Below are positions 61,899 through 64,000 of a stretch of DNA of 64,000 nt, piece after piece. The stretch lies in assembly GCA_914767715.1 (NCBI GenBank), contig OU612069.1, positions 8,060,001 to 8,124,000 of the forward strand, in the 5' to 3' direction. A model generated the notes under the pieces. It searched no databases, had not been told where the DNA came from, and was given only the letters and a program-made list of their open reading frames with translations. Each line of letters starts with the position of its first letter. The stretch's first letter is position 1. The position numbers and the translations under genes are program-made. Source of the stretch: Membranipora membranacea. Its lineage: Eukaryota > Bryozoa > Gymnolaemata > Cheilostomatida > Membraniporidae.

Positions 61899-64000
61899 AA
61901 CCTGGCTGCTAATTAAGCTGACTTGAAATTTACAAAACATACCAAGGGAGGGTATCACGCTTTTTTTTCGCTCGGATCAAAAAATAGATTTCGTTCCAAC
62001 CTACCTCAAAAGGAGAAGCAACTCCTGCTCGTCTCAAATCTGAAATCCGTTTTGTTTTGCGGATCTCCCTTCTCCGTCAGCACCAACTTTAACGACGCCC
62101 ACTTTCGCACTAAAAAAACATGCCCAACGGCAGCAGTAAAAAATGCAAAGTCTATCACAATCATATGAAACTCTGACCAGTTCAAGCCCTCAAACACCTT
62201 ATTCAAAATCCAGAATATGGAGATTCTCAGATAACCTGGCTGCTAATTAAGCTGACTTGAAACTTACAAAAATATACCAAGAGAAGGTATCACGCTTTTT
62301 TTTCGCTCGGATCAAAAAATAGATTTCGTTCCATCCTACCTCAAAAGGAGAAGCAACTCCTGCTCGTCTCAAATCTGAAATCCGTTTTGTTTTGCGGGTC
62401 TCCCTTCTCCGTCAGCACCAACTTTAATGACGCCCACTTTCGCACTAAAAAAACATGCCAAACGGCAGCAGTAAAAAATTCAAAGTCTATCACAATCATA
62501 TGAAACTCTGACCAGTTCAAGCCCTCAAACACCTTATTCAAAATCCAGAATATGGAGATTCTCAGATAACCTGGCTGCTAATTAAGCTGACTTGAAATTT
62601 ACAAAAACATACCAAGGGAGGGTATCACGCTTTTTTTTCGCTCGGATCAAAAAATAGATTTCGTTCCAACCTACCTCCAAAGGAGAAGCAACTCCTGCTC
62701 GTCTCAAATCTAAAATCCGTTTTGTTTTGCGGGTCTCCCTTCTCCGTCAGCACCAACTTTAATGACGCCCACTTTCGCACTAACAAAACATGCCAAACGG
62801 CAGCAGTAAAAAATTCAAAGTCTATCACAATCATATGAAACTCTGACCAGTTCAAGCCCTCAAACACCTTATTCAAAATCCAGAATATGGAGATTCTCAG
62901 ATAACCTGGCTGCTAATTAAGCTGACTTGAAATTTACAAAAATATACCCAGGGAGGGTATCACGCCTTTTTTTCGCTCGGATCAAAAAATAGATTTCGTT
63001 CCAACCTACCTCTAAAGGAGAAGCAACTCCTGCTCGTCTCAAATCTGAAATCCGTTTTGTTTTGCGGGTCTCCCTTCTCCGTCAGCACCAACTTTAACAA
63101 CGCCCACTTTCGCACTAAAAAAACATGCCAAACGGCAGCAGTAAAAAATTCAAAGTCTATCACAATCATATGAAACTCTGACCAGTTCAAGCCCTCAAAC
63201 ACCTTATTCAAAATCCAGAATATGGAGATTCTCAGATAACCTGGCTGCTAATTAAGCTGACTTGAAATTTACAAAAATATACCAAGGGAGGGTATCACGC
63301 TTTTTTTTCGCTCGGATCAAAAAATAGATTTCGTTCCAACCTACCTCAAAAGGAGAAGCAACTCCTGCTCGTCTCAAATCTGAAATCCGTTTTGTTTTGC
63401 GGGTCTCCCTTCTCCGTCAGCACCAACTTTAACAACGCCCACTTTCGCACTAAAAAAACATGCCAAACGGCAGCAGTAAAAAATTCAAAGTCTATCACAA
63501 TCATATGAAACTCTGACCAGTTCGAGCCCTCAAACACCTTATTCAAAATCCAGAATATAGAGATTCTCAGATAACCTGGCTGCTAATTAAGCTGACTTGA
63601 AATTTACAAAATTATACCAAGGGAGCGTATCGCGCTTTTTTTTCGCTCGGTTCAGAAAATAGATTTCGTTCCAACCTACCTCAAAAGGAGAAGCAACTCC
63701 TGCTCTCTCAAATCTGAAATCCGTTTTGTTTTGCGGGTCTCCCTTCTCCGTCAGCACCAACTTTAACGACGCCCACTTTCGCACTAAAAAAACATGCCAA
63801 ACGGCAGCAGTAAAAAATTCAAAGTCTATCACAATCATATGAAACTCTGACCAGTTCAAGCCCTCAAACACCTTATTCAAAATCCAGAATATGGAGATTC
63901 TCAGATAACCTGGCTGCTAATTAAGCTGACTTGAAATTTACAAAAATATACCAAGGGAGGGTATCACGCTTTTTTTTCGCTCGGATCAGAAAATAGATTT
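61899..64000. repeat. 34-mer unit, copy 3, cut by the window edge
   Basis: The first 2.1 kb follow the start of copies 1 and 2: the gcggatctcc/aaaatgcaaag monomer, gaaacttac, acctccaaagg, tacccaggg, atatagag and ggttcag. In the monomer at 63238 it has aacaacg, as in copy 1 (43036), and not aacgacg as in copy 2 (54406). The array clearly continues past the window. The last monomer (63907-64000) is incomplete only because the sequence ends. Confidence 0.92.

Larger units (their letters stand above)
1..64000. repeat. Satellite DNA array, 335-bp monomer, about 191 head-to-tail copies
   Basis: Every base belongs to copies of one monomer, all in the same orientation, with no spacer, inversion or foreign insertion. 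Monomers are 335 bp in the standard form. Many are 334 bp, either because a g is missing in ctcgtctc (becoming ctctctc) or because one A is missing in the caaaaata tract. A few are 336, 330 or 329 bp. Summing these indels reproduces the observed distance from base 1 to the last monomer start at 63907 with 191 complete copies. Monomers mostly differ from one another by a handful of substitutions. Many variants are shared by distant copies, as expected under concerted evolution. No promoter, gene or RNA gene is supported anywhere in the array. Family identity and host are unknown to me; a eukaryotic heterochromatic location is inferred. Confidence 0.98.

Noticed and set aside
2034-62168. Plus-strand 79-82 residue frames starting near acttgaaatttacaaaac in some monomers.
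   Set aside because: They appear only in monomers with particular 1-base indels near the A tract or T8 run, which happen to open a frame. They overlap the minus-strand frames and have the same periodicity.
109-63880. Recurring 62-97 residue open reading frames on the minus strand, one in nearly every monomer, with a hydrophobic middle part.
   Set aside because: They repeat at the satellite period, and 335 or 334 is not a multiple of three, so neighbouring copies are in different frames. One-base indels freely swap the C-terminus (66 versus 97 residues), and substitutions look no different in and out of the frame. No promoter, ribosome site or splice context is evident. Sameness among copies is explained by concerted evolution.
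1-64000. CRISPR array.
   Set aside because: Repeats are 335 bp and contiguous, with no unique spacers between short repeats and no cas genes.
1-64000. Transposon or retroelement origin or insertion (terminal repeats, target-site duplications, reverse transcriptase or transposase).
   Set aside because: No sequence interrupts the monomer phase, and no coding remnant of such an element is visible in any frame.
1-64000. Ribosomal DNA, tRNA cluster, histone cluster or another functional tandem gene array.
   Set aside because: No rRNA or tRNA motifs were recognised, and no frame is long enough or maintained for a histone-like gene.

Overview
The whole window is one uninterrupted tandem satellite array. 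A 335-bp monomer, about 41% GC by my count on one representative copy, is repeated head to tail in one orientation from base 1 to base 64000. Counting the phase word that starts each copy (aacctggctg), and allowing for every indel I could see, gives 191 complete monomers plus a 94-base partial copy at the right edge. I found no gene, RNA gene, mobile element, CRISPR array or unique sequence of any length. The many short open reading frames recur at the monomer period, and 335 is not a multiple of three, so they shift frame at every copy. I read them as by-products of the repeat, not genes.

A homogeneous satellite of this size with nested higher-order repeats points to a eukaryote, in a centromeric, pericentromeric, subtelomeric or other heterochromatic block assembled from long reads. 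I do not recognise the monomer and cannot name the species. The monomer length is about twice a nucleosome repeat. CpG is not depleted in the consensus (12 seen, about 13 expected).

Layout. (1) 1-3011: a worn copy of a 12-monomer order that returns later. (2) 3012-3681: two monomers of other types. (3) 3682-10381: two nearly identical 3350-bp ten-monomer units. (4) 10382-12388: dimers with alternating 335/334-bp monomers. (5) 12389-28445: a 12-monomer higher-order repeat of 4014 bp, called a-l here, complete at 14396-18409 and 21420-25433 and surrounded by shortened derivatives. (6) 28446-41500: a looser region with a recurring four-monomer theme. (7) 41501-64000: a 34-monomer unit of 11370 bp, followed by a second copy that has lost seven monomers (9028 bp) and the first 2.1 kb of a third.

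The most informative elements are chimeric monomers, in which diagnostic variants switch from one monomer type to another at a higher-order boundary or deletion junction. At least seven can be seen (7032, 20083, 20418, 21086, 51201, 52535, 59894), plus one multi-switch mosaic (30121). Several confine the exchange to 15-90 bases. They record in-register unequal crossing-over and conversion as the process that builds and prunes this array. I saw no evidence of a protein-coding or defence-type system here.
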